This document shows, piece by piece, positions 31,986 through 39,752 of a DNA stretch of 46,356 bases (its first letter is position 1; every line of letters begins with the position of its first letter). The notes below the pieces were generated by a model. It worked only from the letters and a program-made list of their open reading frames with translations, was not told where the DNA came from and made no database searches. Position numbers and translations under genes: made by a program. This DNA comes from Syntrophobacterales bacterium (GTDB taxonomy: Bacteria; Desulfobacterota; Syntrophia; Syntrophales; UBA8958), in assembly GCA_018056545.1 (NCBI GenBank), contig JAGPFL010000005.1, positions 1-46,356 on the forward strand, given 5' to 3'.

Positions 31986-32933
31986 TCAACTGTGGTTTCT
32001 TAACATCAATTCGGCGGGATGGGGGTGGAGATAGATCTGCTCGACCAGATAAGGTTCGCGGAATTTCCGGACGTAATGGGTCAGCATGGTGACCGGGACG
32101 ATCAGGGGCAGTTTGCCCTGACGGTACCGTTCGATGAGTTCCAGCATCTCCTGCTTGTCCTCGGCGGCAAGAACCTTCTTGAAATAACCCAGCATGTGCA
32201 TGAGGACATTGGCCTGTTTCTTCGGGGTGGCGATGAGCTTCAGACCCTCCATGAGGACCTGCAGGTAGGCGGCGGCCGCCCGGGGGAAGGGCAGTTGTTC
32301 GTGATTGGCCACGAGGCGGCCCAGAAGTGTTAGGTGCTTCACGCTGTGGGACATGATCAGCAGCTTGTGCTCCCGGTGAAACTGTTCCAAGTCACGAAAC
32401 CTTGGCCGGCCCGCCATCAGGTGTTGCCAGCGCCGGTAAACGAAGACCCGCTCGATGAAATTCTCCCGCAAGAGCGGATCATGGAGACGACCGTCCTCCT
32501 CCACGGGGAGGAGGGGGAAACGGGCCATGAAGGCGGCGGCAAATATCCCGACCCCACGTTTGACGGGCATTCCCCCGGGGGTGTAAACCTTCACGGCGGC
32601 CATGCCGGAACTCGGGGATTTGCTTTTGAAGATGAAGCCGCAGAGGGATTCCCCGGCCAGGGTTTCGAGCTTCTCCCGCGCCCAGGTCTGCATCCCCGCC
32701 GTGTGATCGATGGCGGTGCGAATGGTCATCAGCCGGGGCGCCGCCGGGTCGCCGACGAGACGCATGGCTTCCCGGGGGACGGGCAGGCCGTACTCCACCT
32801 CGGGGCACACGGGAACCCAGGCGAAGTAGCGTCCCAGGGTCTCGGTTATATACCGGTCCCACTGATGCCCGCCGTCATACCTTACATTCTGACCCAGCAG
32901 GCAGGCGCTGATGCCGATCTTGATCTTTTCCAT
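31986..32933 (-). CDS. DUF523 and DUF1722 (YbgA-like) domain protein
   Basis: A 315-aa two-domain protein of full family length. Residues 1-about 150 are DUF523 (IGISACLLGQNVRYDGGH, VCPEVEYGLPVPREAM, FKSKSPSSGM), and residues about 160-310 are DUF1722 (YbgA-like; FHREHKLLIMSHS, KVLAAEDKQEMLELIERYRQG). Fusions of these domains are common in bacteria. The conserved cysteines in SACLLG and VCPE suggest metal or cofactor binding in DUF523. The biological role is not established. A promoter (33095-33124) lies upstream on the minus strand. Confidence 0.93.
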   Translation of the reverse strand: MEKIKIGISACLLGQNVRYDGGHQWDRYITETLGRYFAWVPVCPEVEYGLPVPREAMRLVGDPAAPRLMTIRTAIDHTAGMQTWAREKLETLAGESLCGFIFKSKSPSSGMAAVKVYTPGGMPVKRGVGIFAAAFMARFPLLPVEEDGRLHDPLLRENFIERVFVYRRWQHLMAGRPRFRDLEQFHREHKLLIMSHSVKHLTLLGRLVANHEQLPFPRAAAAYLQVLMEGLKLIATPKKQANVLMHMLGYFKKVLAAEDKQEMLELIERYRQGKLPLIVPVTMLTHYVRKFREPYLVEQIYLHPHPAELMLRNHS

Positions 32934-33094
32934 GTCTTCCGAAAACCTCCGGAACCGGTTTCCCCGGTGGGTGAAGGGGTCCGGATAGCCGCACCCCGCA
33001 AGGATTCCGGTTCCGCCCTATCGCACCGGTGGCTTGCACGGCTTGCCGCCCTTCTTGACTTCCCTTTGCGTCCGCTTGCGCCTTTTGCCATCAT

Positions 33095-33124
33095 ACTATA
33101 AGGTAAAGAACGTCCGAAGGTCAA
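33095..33124 (-). promoter_or_regulatory. Sigma70-type promoter for the DUF523/DUF1722 gene
   Basis: On the minus strand, TTGACC (33124-33119), an 18-bp spacer and TATAGT (33100-33095). It implies a leader of about 155 nt before ATG 32933. The divergent methyltransferase gene starts at 33161. Confidence 0.5.
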
Positions 33125-33160
33125 AGAAAATTTAGGAAAGTTGTTAATGGGTATGAAGGG

Positions 33161-34381
33161 ATGACCATCAGGTGCGGAATGACCCTTACCATGAGGATCG
33201 ATGGTGTGGCCTTCGGTGGCGCCGGGGTGGGGCGGTATGAAAACATGGCGGTCTTTGTTCCCTTCACGGCGCCGGGCGACGAAGTGGCCGTCACGGTAAA
33301 GGCGGTGAAAAGGCGCTATGCCCGGGGCGACCTTAGGGAAATCGTCACGGCCTCTCCGCGACGTGTCCCTCCCCGGTGCCCGTATTTCACCCGTTGCGGG
33401 GGATGCGACTATCAGCACCTTCCCTACGCCGAACAACCGGCGATCAAGGAAGGACAGGTGCGGGAGATCTTCCGGCGGCTCGGCGGCTTTCCCGAGCCGC
33501 CGGTAGCCGCGATCGTTCCCTCGCCCCGGCCTTTCCATTACCGGGGGAAAGGGGAATTCTGCCTCCGGCGGGAGAGAGGTAAAACGACCGCCGGTTTCCT
33601 CAGGGCAGGCAGTCACGAACTTGTGGAGATAGAAAGCTGCGCGATCGTACATGAAACGATAAACGATGCCCTGACGGCGCTGCGCCGCTCCGGAGACGGA
33701 GAGACAAGGCGCCGGGGATGGCAGAAATTGTCCCTATGGTCACATCCGGAAACCTTTCCCGACGCCGCATCCCGTAACGATCACCGAGGGTTGTCCTATG
33801 TGCGCCGGGAGGTTCTGGGGAAGACCCTCCTGGTTCCCCGCGACGGGTTCTTTCAGGCCAATCTCTTTCTTACGGGGAGACTCGTGGAGGAGGTGTCGGC
33901 GCTGTGCGCCCTGACCGGACGGGAAACCGTGGTGGATGCCTATGGCGGCTCCGGGCTTTTCTCCATCTTTCTCGGTCCGGCCGCCCGGAGGATCGTGGGC
34001 ATCGAGGTACAGGAATCGGCGGTGCGCTGCGCCCGTCTCAATCTGGAGCGGGAGGGTTTGGCAAACGGGGCCTTTGTTGTCGGAGATGCCGGAGAGGTGT
34101 TGCAAGAGATGTTCGTCCGAACCGGGAGTACGGTGGATGTCCTGCTCCTCGATCCGCCCCGGATCGGTTGCGGGCATAAGGTTTTGGAAGCGGCGGCCCG
34201 GCTTGGGCCGGCCCGTATTGTCTATGTTTCCTGCAACCCGGCGACACTGGCCCGGGACTGCCGTTTCCTTGTGGCGAGCGGCTATCGCCTCCGCCATCTC
34301 CAGCCCCTGGACATGTTCCCCCAGACGGCGCATATCGAGATCGTCTGCCTTCTCCAACGGGCGGACCTGATAGCCGGTTGA
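33161..34381 (+). CDS. Class I SAM-dependent RNA m5U methyltransferase (RumA/TrmA family)
   Basis: A 406-aa protein. An N-terminal TRAM-like beta domain (about 8-65, LRIDGVAFGGAGVGRYE) precedes the [4Fe-4S] ligands C-x5-C-x2-C in CPYFTRCGGC (about 72-81) and a later cysteine in ESCAIV. The SAM-binding fold starts at VVDAYGGSGLFSIFL, and the catalytic nucleophile is the cysteine in YVSCNPATLARD. The enzyme methylates C5 of a uridine in 23S rRNA or tRNA; which one is not decidable from the sequence. ATG 33161 follows GAAGGG; ATG 33191 is an alternative. It is divergent from the DUF523 gene. Confidence 0.9.
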   Translation: MTIRCGMTLTMRIDGVAFGGAGVGRYENMAVFVPFTAPGDEVAVTVKAVKRRYARGDLREIVTASPRRVPPRCPYFTRCGGCDYQHLPYAEQPAIKEGQVREIFRRLGGFPEPPVAAIVPSPRPFHYRGKGEFCLRRERGKTTAGFLRAGSHELVEIESCAIVHETINDALTALRRSGDGETRRRGWQKLSLWSHPETFPDAASRNDHRGLSYVRREVLGKTLLVPRDGFFQANLFLTGRLVEEVSALCALTGRETVVDAYGGSGLFSIFLGPAARRIVGIEVQESAVRCARLNLEREGLANGAFVVGDAGEVLQEMFVRTGSTVDVLLLDPPRIGCGHKVLEAAARLGPARIVYVSCNPATLARDCRFLVASGYRLRHLQPLDMFPQTAHIEIVCLLQRADLIAG

Positions 34382-34626
34382 CGATCTGGCCGCCGGAACC
34401 GTCACCGTCTCCAAGCGCGGCGTCGTGGCCTATAAAGAAGCCGCCATGGCGAATTTGCCGGGCCTTTCCCACGATAAAGTCGTCCTGTCTGGATTTGGTG
34501 TGAAAAAGCGGGTTTCCTGTTTTTATCCCTCGCGTAAAAAAGCAAGTGTTTACGCGGAGAACATCTTTATCCTGGGAGCTTTTTGTTTGACCTTACGGAG
34601 GACATAGGGTAAAAAATCGCCCATGA

Positions 34627-34743
34627 ATGAATCTGTTTCCGGAAGTGACCGCCATGGGTGCCACGGGGGTCATCATCGAGATATTGCCCCGGGATCGCCG
34701 TCGGGTGACCATCTTGCCGATCCCGGCCCTGCGGCCGGTATGA
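34627..34743 (+). CDS. Short ORF (38 aa) overlapping the DUF1893 start
   Basis: A 38-codon frame, MNLFPEVTAMGATGVIIEI and on to PALRPV, ending in TGA that overlaps the DUF1893 ATG (ATGA). Its second half is hydrophobic and basic, and the ATGA junction is what real coupled genes show. There is no clear Shine-Dalgarno within 10 bp, and no family is recognised. Confidence 0.35.
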   Translation: MNLFPEVTAMGATGVIIEILPRDRRRVTILPIPALRPV

Positions 34744-35222
34744 AGGAACCTCCCTTTCAATTCTATTCATTGGCCATGTTCTGTGGGGGACAACGGATTT
34801 TCATGTCCCGGGAGGGAGGGCTCAGGCCGCTGGTGGAGTGGCTGGCGATATACGAGGGGAAGTTCCGGGGCTGTCTCCTCCACGACCGGGTCATCGGCCT
34901 GGCGGCGGCCCGCCTGATTGCCTATTCGGGGATGGTCTCCCGGGTGGTGACGCTCCTTGCCTCCCGACCGGCCCGGGAATTTCTGGATGGCGAGGGCATT
35001 GCCCTGGAGGCGGTGCAGACGGTGGACCATATCCTGACGCCGGACCGATCGACGGTCTGCCCGGGGGAGGTCATTGCCCTGGAAACGCCGGAGCGGCAGG
35101 AATTTCTGGCCCGCATCTACGGGCTGCTGAAGATTGATCCCGGGGATTACGAGAATTGCCGGGGGAAATGCGGTTATACACCCTGGTGCCGCCAGTGCGT
35201 GGAATCGCGGGGCCTGCGATAG
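34740..35222 (+). CDS. DUF1893-domain protein with C-terminal cysteine cluster
   Basis: A 160-aa protein. The central part (about 15-115) matches DUF1893, a cytidine-deaminase-like fold of unknown activity (FMSREGGLRPLVEWL, HDRVIGLAAARLIAYSG, then LTPDRSTVCPGEV with a conserved cysteine). The C-terminus carries CRGKCGYTPWCRQC, which could bind a metal. ATG 34740 is chosen because homology begins just after it and it overlaps the upstream 38-codon ORF stop (ATGA); an ATG at 34623 would add a His/Gly-rich, non-homologous stretch. The gene is followed by mazG after 138 bp. Confidence 0.8.
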   Translation: MKEPPFQFYSLAMFCGGQRIFMSREGGLRPLVEWLAIYEGKFRGCLLHDRVIGLAAARLIAYSGMVSRVVTLLASRPAREFLDGEGIALEAVQTVDHILTPDRSTVCPGEVIALETPERQEFLARIYGLLKIDPGDYENCRGKCGYTPWCRQCVESRGLR

Positions 35223-35360
35223 CCGGGATGGTTAGGTTCCGGAAGCGCAAATGATTTCTCAGCGGCGGCGAAGACATTATCCCAAGGTCTCGTTTCGGCG
35301 TTGTTCTTACCGGGGAAAGAGTCGGGGATGTGACCACGGAAGGAGGAGCCATCGGTAAGG

Positions 35361-36155
35361 ATGAGAGAGCCCGAACCAGCGTCAGACATTACGGATCTCC
35401 TGTGCTTGATCAGGACCCTCCGCGGTCCGGAAGGTTGCCCCTGGGATCGGGTGCAGACAGAAAAGGAGCTGGGGCGCTATCTCCTGAGCGAGGCTTATGA
35501 GGTCCTGGACGCCATCGGTTCCGGTTCCCCGGTCGAACTCCGGGAGGAGCTGGGAGACCTCCTCTTTCAGATTCTCTTTCTGGTCGTCCTGGGGGAGGAA
35601 AGGGGTAGCTTCACCCTGGAGGACGTGATCCGGGAGATCTCGGCCAAGATGATCCGCCGCCATCCCCACGTCTTCGGCGATGCCGAAGTCCGCGATGCCG
35701 GGGAAGTGAAGGTGAACTGGGAGCGGATCAAGGCGACTCAGGAGAACAAGGTTTCCAAGGACAGCCCCCTCTTTGCGGGGATCTCCCGCTCCCTGCCCGC
35801 CCTGGCCCGGGCTCAGGCCGTGACGGAACGGGCGGCCACCGTGGGCTTCGATTGGGAGAAGACGGAAGAGGTGCTGGCCAAGGTAGACGAAGAGCTGGTG
35901 GAGCTCCGGGATGCTATCGCCCGTCGGCAACGGGAAGGCGTGGAGGAGGAGCTCGGCGATCTGCTTTTTTCCCTCGTCAACCTGTCCCGCTTCCTCGGCG
36001 TCCAGGCGGAGGAGGCGCTGCGCGGGACGACGGCGAAGTTTCTGAAGCGGTTTCGATATGTCGAGGAGCGTCTCCAGGGGACGGGAAACAGCTTGGAGAC
36101 GGCCTCTCTGGCGGAAATGGACCGCCTTTGGGAAGAGGCGAAACAGTTTTGCTGA
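35361..36155 (+). CDS. mazG: Nucleoside triphosphate pyrophosphohydrolase MazG
   Basis: A 264-aa protein with two MazG domains. The N-terminal domain (about 10-125) has LRGPEGCPWDR and the EEAYE-like helix reading SEAYEVLDAI, then ELREELGDLLFQILF, the Mg-binding acidic pair. The C-terminal domain (about 155-250) repeats ELVELRDAI and EEELGDLLFSLVNLSRF. MazG hydrolyses NTPs and dNTPs to monophosphate and pyrophosphate and acts in nucleotide housekeeping. Length matches E. coli MazG. AAGGAGGAG lies upstream. Together with the HD/NrdD pair and SurE it is one of several nucleotide-handling genes in the window. Confidence 0.95.
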   Translation: MREPEPASDITDLLCLIRTLRGPEGCPWDRVQTEKELGRYLLSEAYEVLDAIGSGSPVELREELGDLLFQILFLVVLGEERGSFTLEDVIREISAKMIRRHPHVFGDAEVRDAGEVKVNWERIKATQENKVSKDSPLFAGISRSLPALARAQAVTERAATVGFDWEKTEEVLAKVDEELVELRDAIARRQREGVEEELGDLLFSLVNLSRFLGVQAEEALRGTTAKFLKRFRYVEERLQGTGNSLETASLAEMDRLWEEAKQFC

Positions 36156-36450
36156 CCCCGGCGCGGCCCGATACATCCCTTCTGAGGGGGTTCTACGAAA
36201 ATACTCTTTGAAAAAAAGATTCCCCAGACCTCCCCTTGATGAGCAAGGAAACAAATTTTTCATCGTCCGTGGTGCTGGCAAGCCGTGATGTTGGTTTCAT
36301 ACAGTTGTGGGACATAGCGGGATGAAAACGTCCGTAAATACAAGATAAATTTTCATTATTGTTATGCCCGCCCGGCAGGCATGGAGGGTTGATCAAAAAA
36401 AGCTGGAAAAAAGAGCAAATATTATATATACATAAGCCGATTTTCATTAC
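36156..36450. other. AT-rich intergenic region upstream of the endopeptidase gene
   Basis: About 295 bp with lower GC than the surroundings, including the A/T tract around 36405-36432. No gene is visible. ATGCC and GGCAT arms near 36364-36382 could form a hairpin. It presumably contains the promoter of the following gene, but no -35/-10 pair with good spacing is convincing. Confidence 0.4.
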
Positions 36451-36522
36451 CGGGGCGGCAAACAGCGGGTGGGTAGCCGCGGTGTACCGCAAGCCGGGCC
36501 AAGATCCATCAGGGAGGCCGGA
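36451..36522 (+). promoter_or_regulatory. Possible GEMM-like (cyclic-dinucleotide) riboswitch leader, weak
   Basis: The leader before GTG 36523 contains GGCGGCAAAC, then a hairpin with GCGG/CCGC arms, then ACCGCAAGCC, and ends CCATCAGGGAGGCCGG. The order of GGCAAAC, CGCAA-GCC and CAT-CAGG-x-x-GCCGG echoes GEMM-class aptamers of Geobacter-like bacteria, but GACGCAAAG is not intact and no GNRA tetraloop is seen. The last part includes the Shine-Dalgarno GGAGG, which would suit translational control. This is a resemblance, not a match. Confidence 0.3.
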
Positions 36523-37554
36523 GTGAAAAGTATACGAAAATATTGCATGATTACCATTTTCGTTCTTCTGGTGTGGGGCTTGGTAGGGGTCCCCGGTGCC
36601 GTGGGAACGGTGATTGCTCCCGAGGCAACCAAGGTCGGAACGGCGAAAAAGATAAAAAAAACTAAAAAGACAACCAAAAAGAAGCAAGCCATAAAATCGG
36701 CAAAAAAAGCCAAACCAACCCCGGCCGCGAAAACTTCCTCCCTACAAAAGAGGCACCGCACCGTAAAAAGCCCGGCGCCGCCGCCGCAAAAACTGGTGTT
36801 GCATTCCGCCTTTGCCCTGGTGGAGGACCAGCGGACCGGCGAACTCCTCGTCCAGAAAAACCCCCAGGCCGTGGTGCCCATCGCCTCCATCACCAAACTC
36901 ATGACCGCCATGGTCACCCTGGATGCCCAGCTGGATCTCAAGGAAGCAATCGTCATCCAGAAGGAGGACATCGACACTCTGCGCCACAGTCATTCCCGCT
37001 TGCCCGTGGGGACGCGGCTAACCCGTCAGGAGGCGCTGCTCCTTGCCCTGATGGCCTCGGAAAACCGGGCTGCCCACGCCCTCGGGCGTACCTATCCAGG
37101 TGGTCAGAATGCCTTTGTCGCCGCCATGAATGCCAAGGCCAAAGTCCTGGGGTTGAACGCAACCCGTTTTACGGAACCTACCGGACTTTCCGGCGGCAAC
37201 ATCTCATCGGCCCAGGACCTGGCCCGGATGGCGAACGCCGCCTATAATTATCCGCTGATCAGGGAATTCTCCACCTGCGAGGAAGCGGTGATTCAAACCG
37301 GACGCCGCACCTTGGCTTTCCATAACACCAATCGCCTCGTCCGGAGCCCGCGGTGGCAGATCGGACTTTCGAAAACCGGCTTCATCGACGAGGCGGGCCG
37401 TTGCCTGGTGATGCAGGCGGAGGTAGCCCACCGTCCGGTCCTGATCATCCTCCTCGACGCCCAGGGCCGGATGACCCGCTTCGGCGACGCCAACCGTATC
37501 AAGCAATGGATCGAGCAGGGGCCGTCCGCCTCCCGCACCGTCCGCGAAGGTTGA
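36523..37554 (+). CDS. D-alanyl-D-alanine endopeptidase / low-molecular-weight penicillin-binding protein (PbpG-like)
   Basis: A 343-aa secreted serine peptidase of the S11 family. A signal peptide occupies about 1-28 (FVLLVWGLVGVPGAVG), followed by a very lysine-rich linker (about 40-80) that may interact with the cell wall or envelope polymers. The catalytic motifs are S122-x-x-K125 (SITK), S179-E-N181 (SEN) and KTG in LSKTGF. It would trim or cleave peptide cross-links in the periplasm, like PBP7 (PbpG). The start is GTG 36523, with GGAGG eight bases before it; an upstream in-frame start at 36469 has no signal-peptide logic. Confidence 0.92.
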   Translation: MKSIRKYCMITIFVLLVWGLVGVPGAVGTVIAPEATKVGTAKKIKKTKKTTKKKQAIKSAKKAKPTPAAKTSSLQKRHRTVKSPAPPPQKLVLHSAFALVEDQRTGELLVQKNPQAVVPIASITKLMTAMVTLDAQLDLKEAIVIQKEDIDTLRHSHSRLPVGTRLTRQEALLLALMASENRAAHALGRTYPGGQNAFVAAMNAKAKVLGLNATRFTEPTGLSGGNISSAQDLARMANAAYNYPLIREFSTCEEAVIQTGRRTLAFHNTNRLVRSPRWQIGLSKTGFIDEAGRCLVMQAEVAHRPVLIILLDAQGRMTRFGDANRIKQWIEQGPSASRTVREG

Positions 37555-37771
37555 TGAACTTGTAAAAGCTCCGTCTCCCTCCCCTTCAAGAACCGGGGTG
37601 GTGAGGGGCTTATATACCGCCGTCTTTATCCCCCTTCCCCTCCTGAACTCCCCTATCCGGAAGGAGGGAAAAATCTTTTACGATGTCGTCAATACTGAAC
37701 TAGGAAAAAAAGACGACTTACCGGCGCCGGGCATCTTGGGTCGAGGGTGGAAAGAGAGAAGGAGAAAGGCT

Positions 37772-38044
37772 ATGCCTCCGGAAATGATCGCCAAGATCGA
37801 GGCCGTTCTGGAACGGGTCAAGGATCCGGAGAGTGATCTTCCCGTGGGGCGGTTGGGACTGATAAAGCGGTTCCGTTACAGCGAAAAGGAACGGAAACTA
37901 TACGTCTTCATGGACGTTTATCGCCATCTTCCCGGTTGTGTCACCTGTGCGGCCATCGCCCGGTTGCTCGTGGCCGGGATCGTCCGGGAGCTGACGGCGG
38001 CGCTGCAAGAGGAGTTTCCCGCCCTGACCATCGAATTCGTTTGA
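37772..38044 (+). CDS. MIP18/DUF59-like small protein (90 aa)
   Basis: A 90-aa protein with IEAVLERVKDPESDLPVGRLGLI near the N-terminus, the pattern of MIP18 (DUF59, PaaD-like) proteins that assist iron-sulfur cluster assembly or delivery, followed by HLPGCVTCA with two cysteines in place of the usual glycine/threonine-cysteine block. AAGGAGAAAGGCT precedes ATG 37772. It is alone between the endopeptidase gene and the convergent ferritin-like gene. The function is inferred from family pattern. Confidence 0.7.
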   Translation: MPPEMIAKIEAVLERVKDPESDLPVGRLGLIKRFRYSEKERKLYVFMDVYRHLPGCVTCAAIARLLVAGIVRELTAALQEEFPALTIEFV

Positions 38045-38164
38045 AGCCCCCTCTTGCTGGTCATCTCCTGTCTCCTGCCTCGAAAGGCTTACCCAAGAAT
38101 ATAACCGGGAAAAGATGCCTCTGTCTGAGGCGTAACCTTATATTCCGGCAGGAAAATGGCGGCG

Positions 38165-38204
38165 GGATAAAACAAGGGGGCGGCTTCCCCCGGGAAACCG
38201 CCCC
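38165..38204 (-). terminator. Strong hairpin with T-rich flank, terminator for the ferritin-like gene
   Basis: GGGGGCGG (38175-38182) pairs with CCGCCCCC (38197-38204), with further pairs inside. On the minus strand it is followed by TTGTTTTATC, which fits a Rho-independent terminator about 90 bp after the ferritin-like stop. On the plus strand no T-run follows. Confidence 0.6.
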
Positions 38205-38291
38205 CGGTTACTTCCGCGTGCCTTCGCCCCGTTTTGCCCGTGGGTAAGGTGCCATCTCGGCGGGCGGCTCGCGGCCGGAGCGGTGCGGAAT

Positions 38292-38813
38292 CTAAAAGAA
38301 CCGGCCGAATCGCAGGGCGGCGTAAGCCGGATCGTGATCGGCCCGGAGATTGGCCACCATGACCACATGGGATTTCTCCTCCTTGGCGATCTTTTCTAAA
38401 AACTTCTTCTGGTTCTTGTCTTTGGAGAGTTTGGCCAGTTCGGTGTAGAGGAGGATGGCGTTCTTCTCCGCCGCCATGGCGACGGCCGCGGCCTGGGCCA
38501 CCGTTTCCACCTTCTCCAGACGCTTGTTGACCGTTTCGCCTTTGGGGAACAGTCTCTCCTGGATGATGGATTCGAGGTAGGCGTCGATCTCCGGGCTCTT
38601 CAGGAACTGATCTATGCCCTTTCCTTCGGCCTGCTCCTTGAAATCGAGGAAGATCTTCATGTGGGTGGCCTCCTCCTTGGCCAGGCTGACGAAGAGATTC
38701 TTGAGGTCCTGATCGGCGGCGAATTTCTTGGCCGCTTTCATGTAAAAGTCCATGCCGTCCTTTTCCGCCTTGACGGCGAAATCAAAGACACCCAGATCCT
38801 GTTTCTTTGCCAT
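38292..38813 (-). CDS. Ferritin-like / rubrerythrin-family protein without rubredoxin domain
   Basis: A 173-aa four-helix-bundle protein. Paired EX2H-type metal ligands are visible in FAVKAEKDGMDFY (E17), LAKEEATHMKIF, AAEKNAILLYTEL and AKEEKSHVVMV, consistent with a non-haem diiron centre. No C-x2-C rubredoxin motif is present, so it needs an external electron donor if it is a peroxidase. Such proteins protect anaerobes from peroxide. AAGGAGGTC precedes ATG 38813. The gene stands alone, with a terminator hairpin downstream. Confidence 0.9.
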   Translation of the reverse strand: MAKKQDLGVFDFAVKAEKDGMDFYMKAAKKFAADQDLKNLFVSLAKEEATHMKIFLDFKEQAEGKGIDQFLKSPEIDAYLESIIQERLFPKGETVNKRLEKVETVAQAAAVAMAAEKNAILLYTELAKLSKDKNQKKFLEKIAKEEKSHVVMVANLRADHDPAYAALRFGRFF

Positions 38814-39065
38814 CTTTTGACCTCCTTTCGCTGATTTACCGTCCGTTGATTACCAAGGCGGGGTCTGTCGTTTCCCGCGCCACTAACCTGCATATCCCTC
38901 CTTGTCCGGCAAGGATCATTTCTGATTTTAGGGGGTTACCTACAGAAAATCTCACCCCCTCACTACCGCTGGTGTGCCCGGTTGCTCCGGCCCGGTTGCG
39001 GCGCCTTCCCGGCCGGTATCCTTCATCGGCCCGCCGACGGTGGCTTGTCCACGTCGGGAGGGGCC

Positions 39066-39752
39066 TTATTTCCCCGGCGTCTTGAGGCCCCCGGGGAGCC
39101 ACTGATAGACCGGGGCCAGGCCGGCCGCGACCTGGCCCCGGGTGGGAATCATGAAAACGAAGGCCTTTTTCTGTTCCGGCACGAGGGCGATATGGCGGAT
39201 CGCCCCCGGGGTCTGATTCCGGTTGAGGAACTGGCGGAGCCGCTGGCGGATCGTTTCGTTACTGTAGTAGAGGAGGAAGTCGTTGTTTCCCCAGCGGACC
39301 GCCTCCTGTTGGAGCCGGTCCGCATTGGTGATCTTCGGTCCCCGAAAGCGGGCATAGGCCGTTTCGATGAGGTGACCTTCAGCCAGGGGTTGATGGCGGA
39401 GATGGAAGGTGATGAAGAGCCGGTCATATTTGCGGATGAGCAGGGAGATGGGCATCCAGAGGAGGGCTTGACGGGGCAGAAACGTGATCGTCGCCTCCAC
39501 CAGCGTCACAGGGTCGGTCTTTCTGGTGACGAGTCGGGCGTGATAGCCGATGGTGCCGCCGATATTGGTGAAGGTCTGATCCTGTGGCCGGATGACGGCG
39601 ACCAGATCCTGAAAGGCGTCGCGAAACATCCGCTCGTTGACCCGCTTGCCCCGGAAAAAGGCGATGCCCAGAAGGGCGGAGCAGACGACAAAGAGGTAGA
39701 ACAGCGGCTGGGTGATGATTTCCTCATGGGCGAAGAGGTTGTTAAAATCCAA
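39066..39752 (-). CDS. Hypothetical protein with N-terminal membrane segment
   Basis: A 228-aa protein with one hydrophobic segment at about 16-35 (PLFYLFVVCSALLGIAFF) and a soluble remainder (ATITFLPRQALLWMPISLL, IRHIALVPEQKKAFVFMIP). The family is not one I recognise. Its start overlaps the ArsA-like gene stop by 11 bp, so it is translationally coupled to that ATPase and probably works with it at the membrane. Confidence 0.7.
   Translation of the reverse strand: MDFNNLFAHEEIITQPLFYLFVVCSALLGIAFFRGKRVNERMFRDAFQDLVAVIRPQDQTFTNIGGTIGYHARLVTRKTDPVTLVEATITFLPRQALLWMPISLLIRKYDRLFITFHLRHQPLAEGHLIETAYARFRGPKITNADRLQQEAVRWGNNDFLLYYSNETIRQRLRQFLNRNQTPGAIRHIALVPEQKKAFVFMIPTRGQVAAGLAPVYQWLPGGLKTPGK

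Noticed and set aside
34425-34607. 60-codon ORF before DUF1893
   Set aside because: The peptide has no motif, no Shine-Dalgarno and no coupling to a neighbour; it may be a gene remnant, but I cannot support it.
30303-35300. Similarity between AGCGGCGGCGAA-containing stretches near 30310 and 35261
   Set aside because: Only about 12 contiguous bases plus scattered matches are shared, which can occur by chance in GC-rich DNA.
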